Source of the DNA: Cercospora beticola
Lineage: Eukaryota; Ascomycota; Dothideomycetes; Mycosphaerellales; Mycosphaerellaceae
Length of the DNA: 64,000 bases
Reading direction: 5' to 3'
Assembly: GCF_033473495.1 (NCBI RefSeq)
Contig: NC_088935.1
Coordinates: 3,100,001 to 3,164,000, forward strand
Position 1 is the stretch's first letter, and each line of letters begins with the position of its first letter. A program made the position numbers and the translations under genes. This document shows positions 11,116-21,751 of this stretch, in pieces. Under the pieces are notes generated by a model. It was not told where the DNA came from. It did no database searches and worked only from the letters and a program-made list of their open reading frames with translations.

Positions 11116-13468
11116 TCATCCTGGATAGTAATACCGAGGCTGTGGTGCATACTGAGGTGTACCCGCGGGGTATGGAGCGGGAATCGTCACTGGCGCTGGC
11201 TGCACCGGCGCTGGAGCTCCATGAACTGGTTGTGCTTGGTATGCATATCCTGGCTGGGCCTGGTTGACATACATCACCTGTGGCACGGAGCGACCATTAT
11301 TGCCAGGCCCATATGCAACGTGTCGCTCTGCTTGTGGCCTGGGGATGTATTGTCGAGATATTGGCACGTACTGGATTGGAGCGACCTGGGCGTCCACGAA
11401 ACCGTACTTGGGCGCAGCACGGCTCTCCATGACCGTCCCGCTCTGGTGGACTCTGGGATCCTTCTGCACTGTCCCTTGTGGCAACCCATACGTAGGCAAA
11501 TGCGCGGGCGCGCCATGTACAAAGGTGACTGCCTGACGTGGCTGTGTCTCGGGCACATTGGGACGATCAGCGAACGGGCTCCCACGATGGTCGGCTTGCG
11601 GCTGCGTATGCATGGTCTCTTTGGAATCTGCTCCAGGTGGGCGGGAAGGAGTATGAAGAGGAGATCTGTAGTATTGCGCAGGATCGTTTGAGGACCCATT
11701 TTGGCCATGGCTGTCCAGTCGCCGGCGTTTCCCAGTGGAGTCTCGGACCGGAGACACTGGGTGGGATCGGTGGCCGTTGGATGGCGCTCGTGTGTGGCCT
11801 GCAGTGGCTGAAGATATGGCCTTCCGTCGCAGATTGTCCTGTGTCTCTATGGAAGCGATGGGCTGGTCCTGCGGGCCGCGACCAAATGAAGAGTCAGTAC
11901 GATGTGGAGACGCTGGCATGGCATATGGCGACGCGAGCGGTTGTCCGACAACATGACCTTGTGGAGGTGGAGGGCCAGGTGCGTAATATGCCGGTGATCT
12001 CGATGGGTCCACGGGTACCGGGGCCTACAGCTTTGTTAACACATACTCATGTCTTTCATGCCCGGAAACGAACTCTGCGATACATCCGGCCATCGATCAT
12101 GATGGTTCCATCGTCGTGAGGGCTCTGTGGCACATGTACTCGCACCACAGTTCTGTATACCGTTAGCTTCATGCACCAGCCGTTCCCGGATGTGCTTACG
12201 GCTGATCGATCACATGTGCATCACGCAGCTGCTGTCTAGCAAGGCCGATCTTCTGGCGAACATCCATAAAGCGCTGTTGCATGTTGCGTGCAGGCGGTTG
12301 GTGTCGAGCGAGAAATCTTCTCGAACGCTCGTCATAGCTCTCTGCGCCCAAATCCTCAATTGCCGCAGGTTTGTGGCTGATTTCGAGGCTGGTATCGCTG
12401 GCATAGCCTTGATCGGCGGCTGAATCCTCGTCGTCAGCTTCACTACCGCGTCGCAGCCGGCTGTTGTCATTATCGTCATCGTCGATGACAATGGTCTCGC
12501 GCACGATCTCTTCCAATTCGTTGTCATCTTCGTCTTCGTTCTCACCACGCCATTCGATGAGCTTTTTCAGGCACGTAGGCTCAACTAGCGCACGAGCTTC
12601 TTTCCACTCAAATGCACGCAAGAGGCGATCATAGTCAGTATACGTATGACGGATACGGGCAATGGTTGCGAGTTGAACACGGCGCGGCAGCTCAATGGTT
12701 GAGTTTGTTCCCACACGGTGGCTCCCCTCTTCCCAGGCATGGTCGAGAATGGCCTTCAGATCTTCCTCGGGAATCCGCGGGAACAACTCCTTGATGGCTG
12801 CTCGCACCTTTTCGTTCGTCTCCTGCCCGGTTGTGGGGATATCCCAAGACAATCCAAAGCGGGCGAGGGCCCGCGCCATACGGGTGTTCTCATTCTGCGC
12901 GGCCAGATCTGCTTCCTTAATGAAATTGTCATGCACATGGACGTAGCCAAGTTCCTGGCAGGCATCATCTACAACGTCAGAGCGGAAATGGTACCCAATG
13001 CGATGAATGTGGTGGGAGACTTTCTCCGGATCAACTGCGTGCTTGCTCACTGGCTTGGCCTAAGCAAAAGTGTCAGTAGCTGCGGTTTATGGATGAGAGC
13101 GCACCATGTCTTGGCTCCGGCGAATCCAGAGAATTGCGCGGATTCCTCGCGCGCAACTTACATTGACAACGTTCACAGGCAGTCCTCTTTGTCTTGATAG
13201 TTCTTTGCAGCGATCTGCCAGGTCGGGCGTGCCCACGGGCAAGAACTGGAAGCCGTCTGGCGGATTGGTGTATGTCGTCTGGTACGGTCACTGTCAGTAT
13301 CCGGATGGCTTGGGAGAAGTCGTGGCCACAAACGTGTAGGTCCAATTTTCGTTTTCGTGCGACGACGCGACTCTGCTCCGTCTTGTACGGCTTGTCGCGC
13401 CGCTTCTGGATGTTGCGCGCGGCGCTGGCGGGTCGCGCGCTGGGCGCCCGCGAGGTCGTCGCCGTCAT
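11116..13468 (-). CDS. DUF2293 domain protein
   Basis: Five exons: 13468..13334, 13278..13162, 13059..12200, 12152..12074 and 12024..11116, giving 699 residues. Introns are 55, 102, 47 and 49 nt; the first uses a GTTTGT donor and the last a GTTCGT donor, both weaker than usual but the only choices that keep frame. The N-terminus is short and basic. It is followed by the DUF2293 module (about residues 46-190) with a PPDGFQFLPVG segment, a GYHF segment, a LFPRIPEEDL segment and a RIRHTYTDYDRLL helix. An acidic linker and a long Pro/Gln/Tyr-rich disordered tail follow. DUF2293 proteins are fungal and uncharacterised. It is transcribed divergently from the ESSS gene. Confidence 0.8.
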
Positions 13469-14097
13469 GAGAGGTTGCAGCCAACAGCTATGAATTAGTA
13501 GAACATGGAGAAGGAAAGTCCCAGCCGTACACGTGCAACCTAGGAGATCCGAGCACGGTCTGTCCTGTTGGCAGTCGTGATCCCTCCCGGCGCGGTTTCC
13601 TGGCGCTGCGCGCAATAGATGTCGAGGCGTGCGCACACGCTTTGCGATCTGTGTGTCCTGCGGCCAGGCACGAGTTCACGATTGCACGGAAGTGACAGAA
13701 AAGTCACGCTGCAGTCCGCAGGCTTCGTGTCTACAGCAGCCCAGACGGGCGTGGACGAAGGCAAAGCAAAAGAGAGTGAGGGGGGTCACGAGCAGGCAGC
13801 GTGCAGTGCAGGCGCCATTTCAGAACTACACCGTCGATGCTCAGGTTTGCTGTGCGCGGCGAGTTGCTGCTGTGGTGAAGAGATGAGAGGCCTGGGAAGA
13901 TGGAGCGGAGCGGGACCTCGATGGGTTATGAAGAGACAGAATTAATTGCGAGGCGGACACGAAAGCAACGTGACGGCACGCCGAGCGGCTCTTCCCGAAG
14001 TTTGGCGTCCAGTCTCGACCTCACGCAGCGGCGACGTCGAATACTCACCACCACGCCCGCCCGTCTCGGATCACTACACACCGGGCTCGCCGCCGTC
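13469..14097. promoter_or_regulatory. shared upstream region of DUF2293 and ESSS genes
   Basis: 629 bp between two divergent starts. Overlapping open frames on both strands have no domain support. It is probably two promoters and leaders; no specific operator is recognisable. Confidence 0.45.
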
Positions 14098-14519
14098 ATG
14101 TCTCTACTCCGCTCGCGCATGCTCACGACGCCGCGCACACATCTCCAGATCATCCCGAATCTCGCCGCTCGCGCGCATACACGACCCCTCTCCTCTACCG
14201 CCGTCCGCAGCGCCGGCGACCACGCACACGAAGACCACTATGATCCCCCGGGCGGCTGGCTATTTGGAGTGAAGCCTGGAGAGAAGTACGAGAACGAAGG
14301 CTGGGAGAACGTGTGGTTTTACGGATTCTTTGGCACCATGGCATTCGGCGTCATTGGCTACTGCTACAAGCCCGACACCAGGTGAGTCAAGATGCTGCGA
14401 GCGCCGTCTGAGTGCTCCGGCTGATATTTGATAGCATACAAACATGGGCACTTGAAGAGGCACGAAGACGTTTGGAGGCGGAAGGCATTTTGGAGGACCC
14501 AGACAAGAAGCGATCATGA
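14098..14519 (+). CDS. NADH:ubiquinone oxidoreductase (complex I) ESSS subunit
   Basis: Exons 14098..14381 and 14435..14519 (53-nt intron, GTGAGT donor, CTGAT branch) encode 122 residues. The N-terminus is Arg/Ser/Thr-rich and acid-free over about 40 residues, as in a mitochondrial targeting presequence. Then come the PPGGWLFGVKPGEKYENEGWE block and a single membrane helix (FYGFFGTMAFGVIGYCY), followed by a short helical matrix or intermembrane tail ending DPDKKRS. This layout is that of the supernumerary ESSS/NDUFB11 subunit of the inner-membrane arm. The ATG at 14098 is chosen because it starts the presequence; upstream in-frame sequence is non-conserved leader. Confidence 0.88.
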
Positions 14520-14801
14520 ATGGGATACGTGTTGGGGACCCTAGGGGCGCCTGGGGCGAGCCCAGTCGATAGAGAACGCTGCCACGAGTGCGCACATGGT
14601 GTACATATTGAGTCGAGCGCATCGACAGGCAGCAGGTGATGCACACCGAGACTACGTACTCAAGCCTCATTACGCTGATTTTGGTATGCACCTAACACGA
14701 GCTACGGTGAGGTAAATGGGTGCACGGTTTTTCGCTGATCCAACAGATGACTCTCAGTCGACTGCGTGTTGTTGTAGAGTCGTGAGGTGTGCTTCTCGCA
14801 A

Positions 14802-16012
14802 TCAATCCCTCAAAGCCTCCGCGAGCCAATATGCTGTATCTTGCATGCGCCGCCTTGCATCTGCAGAGTCATCCCATACACCAAGGCCCTTGACTTCATC
14901 CTGGAGGACCATATGTTCAGGGGACGGCAACTGCATCCGCTCCATGTCCCGCGATCGAGGTGACTTCACTCTGCTCTGCCTCTCGAAAGATTTCAGAAGC
15001 AGACGTCGAAATTCAGTCGCCTGTTCAGTAAGTTGCGACTCCACGCCTGTGCACAGCCTAAATCGTGGAAGTCTGAGAGCAAGCGATTTGCTCGGAAACC
15101 GCCGAGAGGACTTGCGCAATGACGCGCTGTCAACAGCTGGCGGAACTTCAGAGCTAAGCCCCTGTGGAAGAAGCTGATCCTGTTCGGCCTGGATCAATTC
15201 ATCCATCTCGCTCATTCTCTGCATTGCATCAGGTGCTGGCGGCGGCACTCTCGAACCTGCCGCGCGGAAAAAGAGAATCGGAGACGCGAATGGGTCGAAG
15301 TAATCTGCTGCATTGCGGAAGAGCAGCCTTCTTGCCTCGCATATTTCGTGCATCGATAGTCGTGCCACGGTTTCCCTTCGAGGCACTTCGATACCTTCAG
15401 ACGTTGTTCCGAAGTCGACCCAGTTCAACACTGGGTTGTTGATTGCCGCTGCCACCACCGCTGCCGGTTCCTTTGGACGGCATTCTGTGAGCGCTAACGC
15501 GGATGCCAGCGTGCCCCCTAGCAGCTCGCCACATACTGCAATCTTGGCAGCAGGCTCTCGACTGGACGTGCTGCTGGCAAGCATGTTTGCAACAACCCAA
15601 TCGTAAGCCGCAGCCAAGTCGAACACTGGGTCTGGGAACTTGTGTTCTTCGCCATATCTGTAGTGAACCTGGATCACGGGACAGGCCAGCGTACTCCGTA
15701 GGGTCGTGATATTGAGGGCGTCATGTTGCGGGTCGTGCAGTAATGGGCCTCGTGGCAGGAAGAGAAGTGCCGCCCGTGAGGTCTGGCCCAGGCTCGGTGA
15801 ATGTGAAGATTCCGGGTAGTGGATGCTGCGGAAACATCATCAACTTTCGTCTCGTATGGGTAGCGCAGCTCTTACTCCACGTCGAGGCTGCCATTGGCGA
15901 CGCGCACCTGGACCCGCTCGCGTGCCGGCGCAATCGTGGCGAAGCGGTGCAGATGTGTGTGGCGCACGCCGGCGCAGCGTGGTCGTGGGTGACACAGGCA
16001 TCGCAGCAACAT
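14802..16012 (-). CDS. alpha/beta-hydrolase-fold protein, possibly mitochondrial, with Glu at the nucleophile position
   Basis: Exons 16012..15876 and 15825..14802 (50-nt intron, GTAAGA...CCGCAG) give 386 residues. Exon 1 encodes an Arg/His/Cys-rich, acid-poor leader of about 30 residues that looks like a mitochondrial presequence, then the first strands of the fold. The nucleophile elbow, normally G-x-S-x-G, reads C144-G-E-L-L-G-G, so the Ser is Glu146. The surrounding strand and helix (AKIAVCGELLGG, then ALALTEC) are otherwise typical of the fungal alpha/beta-hydrolase-3 group. Without Ser it may be non-catalytic or use another chemistry. The 3' end is convergent with ESSS and lies 282 bp away. 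Confidence 0.75.
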
Positions 16013-16480
16013 GCCAATTTGCACGCCGTTGCAGTCGTCGACATGGGCATGGTGGCAGCTGGCGTCGGGGAATCCTGCTCAAGCCTCACGCTACGGCGCC
16101 GAGACGAGCCAGCGCGAGCCAAGCGGCGCGCCTGTCGTTTGGACGGCGCGAATTACGTGGGCGTGCAGTCGGCATGGTCATGCCAGCAACAGATCCGCGG
16201 GAGCGTCATCACGGCGAAGTTGGCTCTATTTCTTCGCACGCGATTGCGGCCGCCGCGTGCTGCTGGTGCTGGTGACATGTAGGTTTCTGCTGCGCCGCCG
16301 TTCGTTCGTTCACGTACATTACTCGACTCGAGCCCGCCCCCGGTGCCTGGTGACGCGTACCCACCGACGACTGCTCCCGCAAGACTCATTGCTATCGCTG
16401 CCCCGCCCCGCAGTCTCGACGGCAGCGACCTGCCCGCAGCGAAGTGAGCGCGCGACTTCTTGCACGTCCCGCGCGCAGTC
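16013..16480. promoter_or_regulatory. divergent upstream region of hydrolase-fold and PX genes
   Basis: 468 bp of GC-rich DNA between two divergent starts. No further gene is supported. Confidence 0.4.
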
Positions 16481-19420
16481 ATGACCGTGCAGATTGAGGT
16501 GACGCCTTCCTCGCCGCCGCCGCGACCTCCACAGCGGAGCGATACCATCGAGAGCCAGTATTTTGTCGACGCGCCCGAGACAGTGGAAGAGCAGGCAGAG
16601 CAGGCCGAGCTGCAGCACCAGCGTCAGCAGTTGCGCCGCAATGAGCCCTCCATCATGACCACGGCGTCAATGGCGTCGGTGCCGCCGCCAGGCTCCATAC
16701 TCACCGGCAAGCAGGAGCACTACCTGAAACGAGAACTCATATCCTACCAAACACAATGGGAGATCAGCGAGCTGTCACACCCGACGGCGCTGCAGCGCTT
16801 TGGAGCGCCATTTCGATCAGATGTTGGCGAGGTTGCGCCTGAGGACTCCGAGCTACCTTTACTACGCTACATCTTTGTGCACCACGTGCGGAATTTTCCC
16901 TTCCTCGACAAGGCGAAAGAGAAGGAGTTTTGGCAGGACAAGCTGCAGACATTCTTGGAGAGCTTCGCTAACAAACATATCTCCTCGGCCGCCGACCGAC
17001 TTGAACAGACCAAGCGTGCAAAGCTGGCCCTCAAAGCGACCAAGCTGGTGGAATTGATGATGGTCTCGGGTATCCCCACAGCTTCAGGATATGAAGAACG
17101 AATTCGCTTCGCAGAGATGGAGGTGGTGGATCGTGGGGCCAACGAGCAGGGACTCGTGGTAAACGTGCCCGAGGGCCACGAAATCAACGGCTGGGACGTC
17201 AATGTTGCGGGTGTGCGTATCGTCAGCGTGAAGAGACATGTCCGCCAGCATAAGCATGCAGAGTTCATACTCCGGGTTAAGCACAAGGATGAAAAGGAGC
17301 GATACGTTGCCAGACGCTATGGCGACTTTGCAAAGATGCACAAAAAGCTACGGCTAGAGCTGCCTGGCAAGGTTTTGCCTCCTCTGCCTCGCAAGAACAA
17401 GGCTCAATCGATATACAGTGGACGCGACGATGACGACAGCGACAGTATCTCATCGTTCTCCACTCAGGATACCTCCGCACCTTCCACGTTGGCGCCGGAA
17501 GCTCCGCCCGAGTCTGGCGGTGGACTGCGTGGCTATTTGTCATCTTGGACTGGCAGCAATAGCAATCGTCACAGTCGTAACGGATCGCGCACCTCATTGG
17601 CGCCATCCCCACGGCCGTCGATCGATGGTCCAACAAATTCCGCAGGTTCCATACCGAAGGAAACAGTGAGTGATACAGTATTGCATCGCGAGAACCAGCG
17701 CGTGTCCCTGCGGGCGTTTCTCCGAAATTTCCTCTCCAACGAAGCCATTGCAAACTCGCGTGCTATGTACGATTTTCTAACAGAGAATCCACTCATACCG
17801 AATCAGGAGGAAATGAAGGACATCCAACGACGCATTGTCATGGACGAGCGACGTCTAGAGGAGCAACGGCAGTTTTTCGAGGTGGCCAGAGATCGTGCAC
17901 GAGAGCTGGATATCCATATGGAAAAGTTCCGCCGCAGTGTTGTGGAGAAGAATGGTCTTCGCGATCTTTTCAGCGAGATCAAGATCAAGGAAAAGATTGC
18001 CGACCTGGATTCTGAGTACAAGAAGTTTGCCGAGTGGCTTCGCATCGAGGTTGCGGCTACCTTGTATCACATGTTCCTGGCCGAAGACAACTCGCCAGAG
18101 CTGTTTGCGCAAGCTAAACGGATCCACAGCCTGGTTCCATATGGCGCGCTTAAACAGGTGATACGCTTCACAAACCCTGCAGCAGTGATGGTGAATGTAC
18201 TTGACATTTTCATGGCGCAACCACTCGGAGCGAAGTCTCTACTGCAACGTATATTTGGTCTGGCTGTAGGCGACGGCATCCGCAGTTTGCAGCGCTCGAT
18301 CGACACGCTCACTGCTAAGATCGATGAACCTGCATTGACCGAGAAGATCAGAAATTACACCGAGACCTACGAGGAAGTGAAGTCAAATATCCGGCAAGAA
18401 GCGAAGGATGAGCAAGTCGATCTCTTGGTCAAGGTGCTACAGAGTGAGGAGACTGAGCCGGTATTATCCTCCGAGCAAATTGGTCGAGTGTTCAACGCCT
18501 ACGTGGCTTGGGACAATGCCGTGGAGAACGTCGACGAAGAAATGCGCCAAGGAGCAGAACTGTTTGCGCGCCTCAAGCAATTGCTCAAGTTGTACACCCG
18601 ACAGCGTGACAAGAAAATGATGCTCGAAATGGTCGAGGAGCCGAACACTCTGCGCTTATTCCGCGACCTCTTCACGATCTTCTACGAGCCCCTTGTGCGG
18701 GTTTACAAGAGTGCGAATGTCTACAACAGCGTCACTGATTTCGCACGCTTCGCAGATGATGCCATCCAGACTATTGAGAAAGCGCAACGGCAGGATGTCA
18801 GCGCAGATCCCAACCAGACCGTCCAGAGCTTCATCGACTTGTGCGAAAGACACGAGGACGACTTGTACAAATTCATCCACGAGGTCCATCTTCACGACAA
18901 CGGACTTTTTGACAAACTCATGACGTGGATCGAAGAGATACTTGACTTCTTGCGCAATGGGCCCAAAGGTGGCAAGTTGGATATGAATGCCCTGTTTGCT
19001 GGTGCCTTGGAGATGAAGCAAATTGATAAAGATGTTGCTCTCCGAGAGATCAACAGCCTAATCAAGTGGCAAACTGCGCGGAAACGATGGCACTCCGACA
19101 AGACACGGCAGAAGATGGCGTCAGGAGGTGCGGCGCAGGAGGATCCACTGGGAGGTCTGGGTTCGACTTTCAAACCCAGTGATTTTGGCCTAAATGCTCA
19201 AGACTTGGCAGATATGGACCTTGCGGATGAGGACGAAGACTACTCGGATTCTGATGAGCAAGATGAAGATGATCCTATAGAGGCGGAACGCAAACGAAGG
19301 CGGCGGCGCCAGGACGTTCTCAAACGCACGGCTGGTGAACCGCTGAAGCCTGAGGTTACTGAGCTACACAAGATGATGCCGCAATTTTTATCCATGCTGC
19401 GGATGGTGCTAGCAGAATAG
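16481..19420 (+). CDS. PX/PXB domain protein with DUF3818 (yeast Lec1/YPR097W-like)
   Basis: A single uninterrupted frame of 979 residues. The start is ATG 16481 (CGCAGTCATGACC); the frame extends a few codons upstream without another ATG. Order of regions: Pro-rich N-terminus; PX-associated PXB segment (about 70-270, with LLRYIFVHHVRNFPF); phosphoinositide-binding PX domain (about 270-350, with RRYGDFAKMHKKLRLELPG and PPLP); Ser-rich linker; then the long helical DUF3818 region (about 400-880). The tail is acidic, with Glu/Asp runs near 910-930. The family is fungal; yeast YPR097W (Lec1) is linked to sterol and lipid handling. Probably cytosolic and membrane-recruited. It ends 137 bp from the F-box gene, convergent. 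Confidence 0.87.
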   Translation: MTVQIEVTPSSPPPRPPQRSDTIESQYFVDAPETVEEQAEQAELQHQRQQLRRNEPSIMTTASMASVPPPGSILTGKQEHYLKRELISYQTQWEISELSHPTALQRFGAPFRSDVGEVAPEDSELPLLRYIFVHHVRNFPFLDKAKEKEFWQDKLQTFLESFANKHISSAADRLEQTKRAKLALKATKLVELMMVSGIPTASGYEERIRFAEMEVVDRGANEQGLVVNVPEGHEINGWDVNVAGVRIVSVKRHVRQHKHAEFILRVKHKDEKERYVARRYGDFAKMHKKLRLELPGKVLPPLPRKNKAQSIYSGRDDDDSDSISSFSTQDTSAPSTLAPEAPPESGGGLRGYLSSWTGSNSNRHSRNGSRTSLAPSPRPSIDGPTNSAGSIPKETVSDTVLHRENQRVSLRAFLRNFLSNEAIANSRAMYDFLTENPLIPNQEEMKDIQRRIVMDERRLEEQRQFFEVARDRARELDIHMEKFRRSVVEKNGLRDLFSEIKIKEKIADLDSEYKKFAEWLRIEVAATLYHMFLAEDNSPELFAQAKRIHSLVPYGALKQVIRFTNPAAVMVNVLDIFMAQPLGAKSLLQRIFGLAVGDGIRSLQRSIDTLTAKIDEPALTEKIRNYTETYEEVKSNIRQEAKDEQVDLLVKVLQSEETEPVLSSEQIGRVFNAYVAWDNAVENVDEEMRQGAELFARLKQLLKLYTRQRDKKMMLEMVEEPNTLRLFRDLFTIFYEPLVRVYKSANVYNSVTDFARFADDAIQTIEKAQRQDVSADPNQTVQSFIDLCERHEDDLYKFIHEVHLHDNGLFDKLMTWIEEILDFLRNGPKGGKLDMNALFAGALEMKQIDKDVALREINSLIKWQTARKRWHSDKTRQKMASGGAAQEDPLGGLGSTFKPSDFGLNAQDLADMDLADEDEDYSDSDEQDEDDPIEAERKRRRRRQDVLKRTAGEPLKPEVTELHKMMPQFLSMLRMVLAE

Positions 19421-19557
19421 AATTTCTAGACTTTTCAGGCCACGTCGGCCTGAGTACGGTATGCATATCCTAGTCATATTTCGAGCTCCTGATGATTTCT
19501 GGATGTCAGAGCTGCATAAATTCCTTCCTACTACGTTCCTGCGCTAGCATACTTCAC

Positions 19558-21090
19558 TCAGTACCACCCATGCCCTTCTTCTCCGAGCTTTTTGTTCTTC
19601 GGGTTCAAGCTCAGTAGACGTTGACCTGGTATGTGGCCGTTGATTGCAGATTCGAAAACTCCACCCACAGCTCTTCTTCCAACATTCGAAAAGCTATTAT
19701 ATCCTCCTGCATCGCTCCCATTGATTGCTGCCCACTCGGGAGAATTATACGGACTACTTCCATCTCCCAAATCACTCCAGCGCGTGACCACAAGAGCATG
19801 TTTGAACGGGAACACTTTGTCACTGGGGTCTTCCAGCATCTGCACCTCAACCAGGTACTCGGTCGGACACTCAGGACATCGTCTTGCAGGTCGACACTCA
19901 TCGCAACCACGCACGATGAAGTCTGGCCGAGCAGCTGAGCGATCGACTTTGAATCCCCGTTGAAGTTGTTTGTGGATTGGATCAGGAGGTGATGGTACAT
20001 GAGACATCATGCATTTGCAGATTTTCGTCAAGTCGCCATCACGCCAGTGCGCGCAGACAGAGAAGAAAGGCGTATACTCTTCGCGGTCGTAGAGAATATG
20101 GCGCTCGGCCGTCTCGGTGAGTGATTTGGCCGGAGGAGAGAAGACTTGCGAGACGACGCGGACGAGCAAGCGTTGTTCGTGGATCATGTAGCGTGTTCGA
20201 TGTGTCCAGCCACTATCTTTGCATTTCCAACGTCGAGCAAGGTTTTCATGGTTGATGCCGTAATTGGGGCCGTATTTTGCTGCGCGTGTTGCGAGTTGCA
20301 CGAAGGAGTAAGGTAATTGACGACCGTGGGTCAGACGCATTCGTGGTAGGATTGATGACTTTACTGCAGGGCACATGAAGACCGGGTTCGCGACGTAGTC
20401 AATCTTGAGCATTTCTTTGCCTGGTTGGAGGCGTTTGTGGAATTTGCCACATGGGAAGCAGATTAGCTGGTCGGGGTATCTTTGATCCATGCTGTACAAG
20501 AAAGCGTGCTTGAAGTCTCTGTTTCCGGGACTATTCAAAGCTTGCAAGGTCATCGGGCCAAGTTTGTGGTATAAGGTCTTGCTTGACATGGCTAAGAGTA
20601 CAGCTTCGATGGGAGTCAATTCCAGTGCGATTCGTTTCCACAGCTCATCTGGCAGAGAAGCTATGCGTTGCTCATGTTCGGGCGAAACGAGCATGCCTTG
20701 GCGTCTGCGTCGCCTGATATCGCGAGGATCTCTCTGCTCCTTGGATTGATCCAGTAACGAGTCGAAGGAGTCGTTGGTAGCTAGTCCATGCAGCATGTCT
20801 CCATGATCGCGTTCTTTCTCTGCACGGGGTCTCGTTCGAGTGCCGGCCATGGTGGCGGGCTGGTCGCTGAAGACTGCATATTCGCGCTCGCCGAGTTCAT
20901 TGACATCGTCTGCGGGAGCAACAGTTGGGCCAGCGCCTCGTTTTCGAAGTTTCTTGCCTTCTTTCTTTCGGCGCTTCTCGACTGCGTCCTTGGTCTCACT
21001 GTAGCTCTCATCTTTTCTGAAGCTCCTTCCGAGCCGGGAGACCAGCCGAGACGAGAAGCTGTTCGGGTTCACTGGCCGCTGATAGTCCAT
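19558..21090 (-). CDS. F-box protein with Cys-rich C-terminal half
   Basis: An uninterrupted frame of 510 residues from ATG 21090. Residues 1-140 are basic and disordered. An F-box-like helix bundle follows at about 146-190 (LPDELWKRIALEL, AVLLAMSSKTLY), expected to bind Skp1 in an SCF ubiquitin ligase. The C-terminal half carries CFPCGKFH and the pair CDEC-x5-CPEC, possibly a zinc-binding pair, plus Trp/Tyr-rich blocks. These are common in fungal F-box proteins whose substrates are unknown. No LRR or WD repeats are seen. The F-box call is moderate because it rests on the helix pattern only. Confidence 0.75.
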   Translation of the reverse strand: MDYQRPVNPNSFSSRLVSRLGRSFRKDESYSETKDAVEKRRKKEGKKLRKRGAGPTVAPADDVNELGEREYAVFSDQPATMAGTRTRPRAEKERDHGDMLHGLATNDSFDSLLDQSKEQRDPRDIRRRRRQGMLVSPEHEQRIASLPDELWKRIALELTPIEAVLLAMSSKTLYHKLGPMTLQALNSPGNRDFKHAFLYSMDQRYPDQLICFPCGKFHKRLQPGKEMLKIDYVANPVFMCPAVKSSILPRMRLTHGRQLPYSFVQLATRAAKYGPNYGINHENLARRWKCKDSGWTHRTRYMIHEQRLLVRVVSQVFSPPAKSLTETAERHILYDREEYTPFFSVCAHWRDGDLTKICKCMMSHVPSPPDPIHKQLQRGFKVDRSAARPDFIVRGCDECRPARRCPECPTEYLVEVQMLEDPSDKVFPFKHALVVTRWSDLGDGSSPYNSPEWAAINGSDAGGYNSFSNVGRRAVGGVFESAINGHIPGQRLLSLNPKNKKLGEEGHGWY

Positions 21091-21751
21091 ATTCGCCAAG
21101 CACAATCACCGCTGGGCAGTCACGATCAAGGATCCGCACGGATCTGGCTTGTTGTTCGCATGGTGATGCTGATGGCACTTTTTGACTTTCTCATTTGCTT
21201 CGGCGTACGCGATGTCAGATGTCTCATCCCTTACTAAGAATGACGTGGCTTCATCTCCGAACAAGCCGGGCGTTGATGAGCATTGCCGTTGCTTCAACAT
21301 GCAGTGTGTAGACTTTCGCGATTTCATGTACCACGCACTTGAATATTTGATCAGACACAGAATGAATTTGAGCCCAACTGCAAGGTCAAAAGAAAGTCCA
21401 ACAACTCGCACTGTAGCGCAATCACCAGGGAGTGAGCCTTTTCGATCAACTTACAGCAAGTCAAATTGGGGTGTAAATGGTTACTTGAGTAGAAACCATC
21501 ACCTAACATGATTCCGTGCAGAAAGCAGGATCGAGATATGACGTTGGAACTAGCAGCCAGATGTGCAGATACACCGAAGCAAAGCTAGCTCTCCAACCTC
21601 AGAATATCTGCTTCAGCACGTCCTCCGCAATCCTAAGTACAGGTTCCCCAATCTGAGAAATCATAGAGCTCCCGTGACGTTTATGCTTCGGGTTCTCGTG
21701 GCTTTTATGCTTCGCGTCCTCGCGACGTTCAGGCTTCGGCGGTTGGTGTGC
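21091..21751. other. intergenic region with a 24-bp imperfect repeat at its end
   Basis: 661 bp between the F-box start and the 3' end of the CxxC gene, both on the minus strand. The only structure noted is the repeat listed separately at 21676..21747. Confidence 0.4.
21676..21747. repeat. imperfect 24-bp tandem repeat, three units
   Basis: Units at 21676..21699, 21700..21723 and 21724..21747 share a core TTNNGCTTCGNGTNCTCG with substitutions and no indels. The period is a multiple of three. Read on the minus strand it gives 8-residue units around TRSI, just past the stop of the neighbouring gene and in another frame. It may be a decayed coding repeat or a simple non-coding repeat. Confidence 0.5.
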
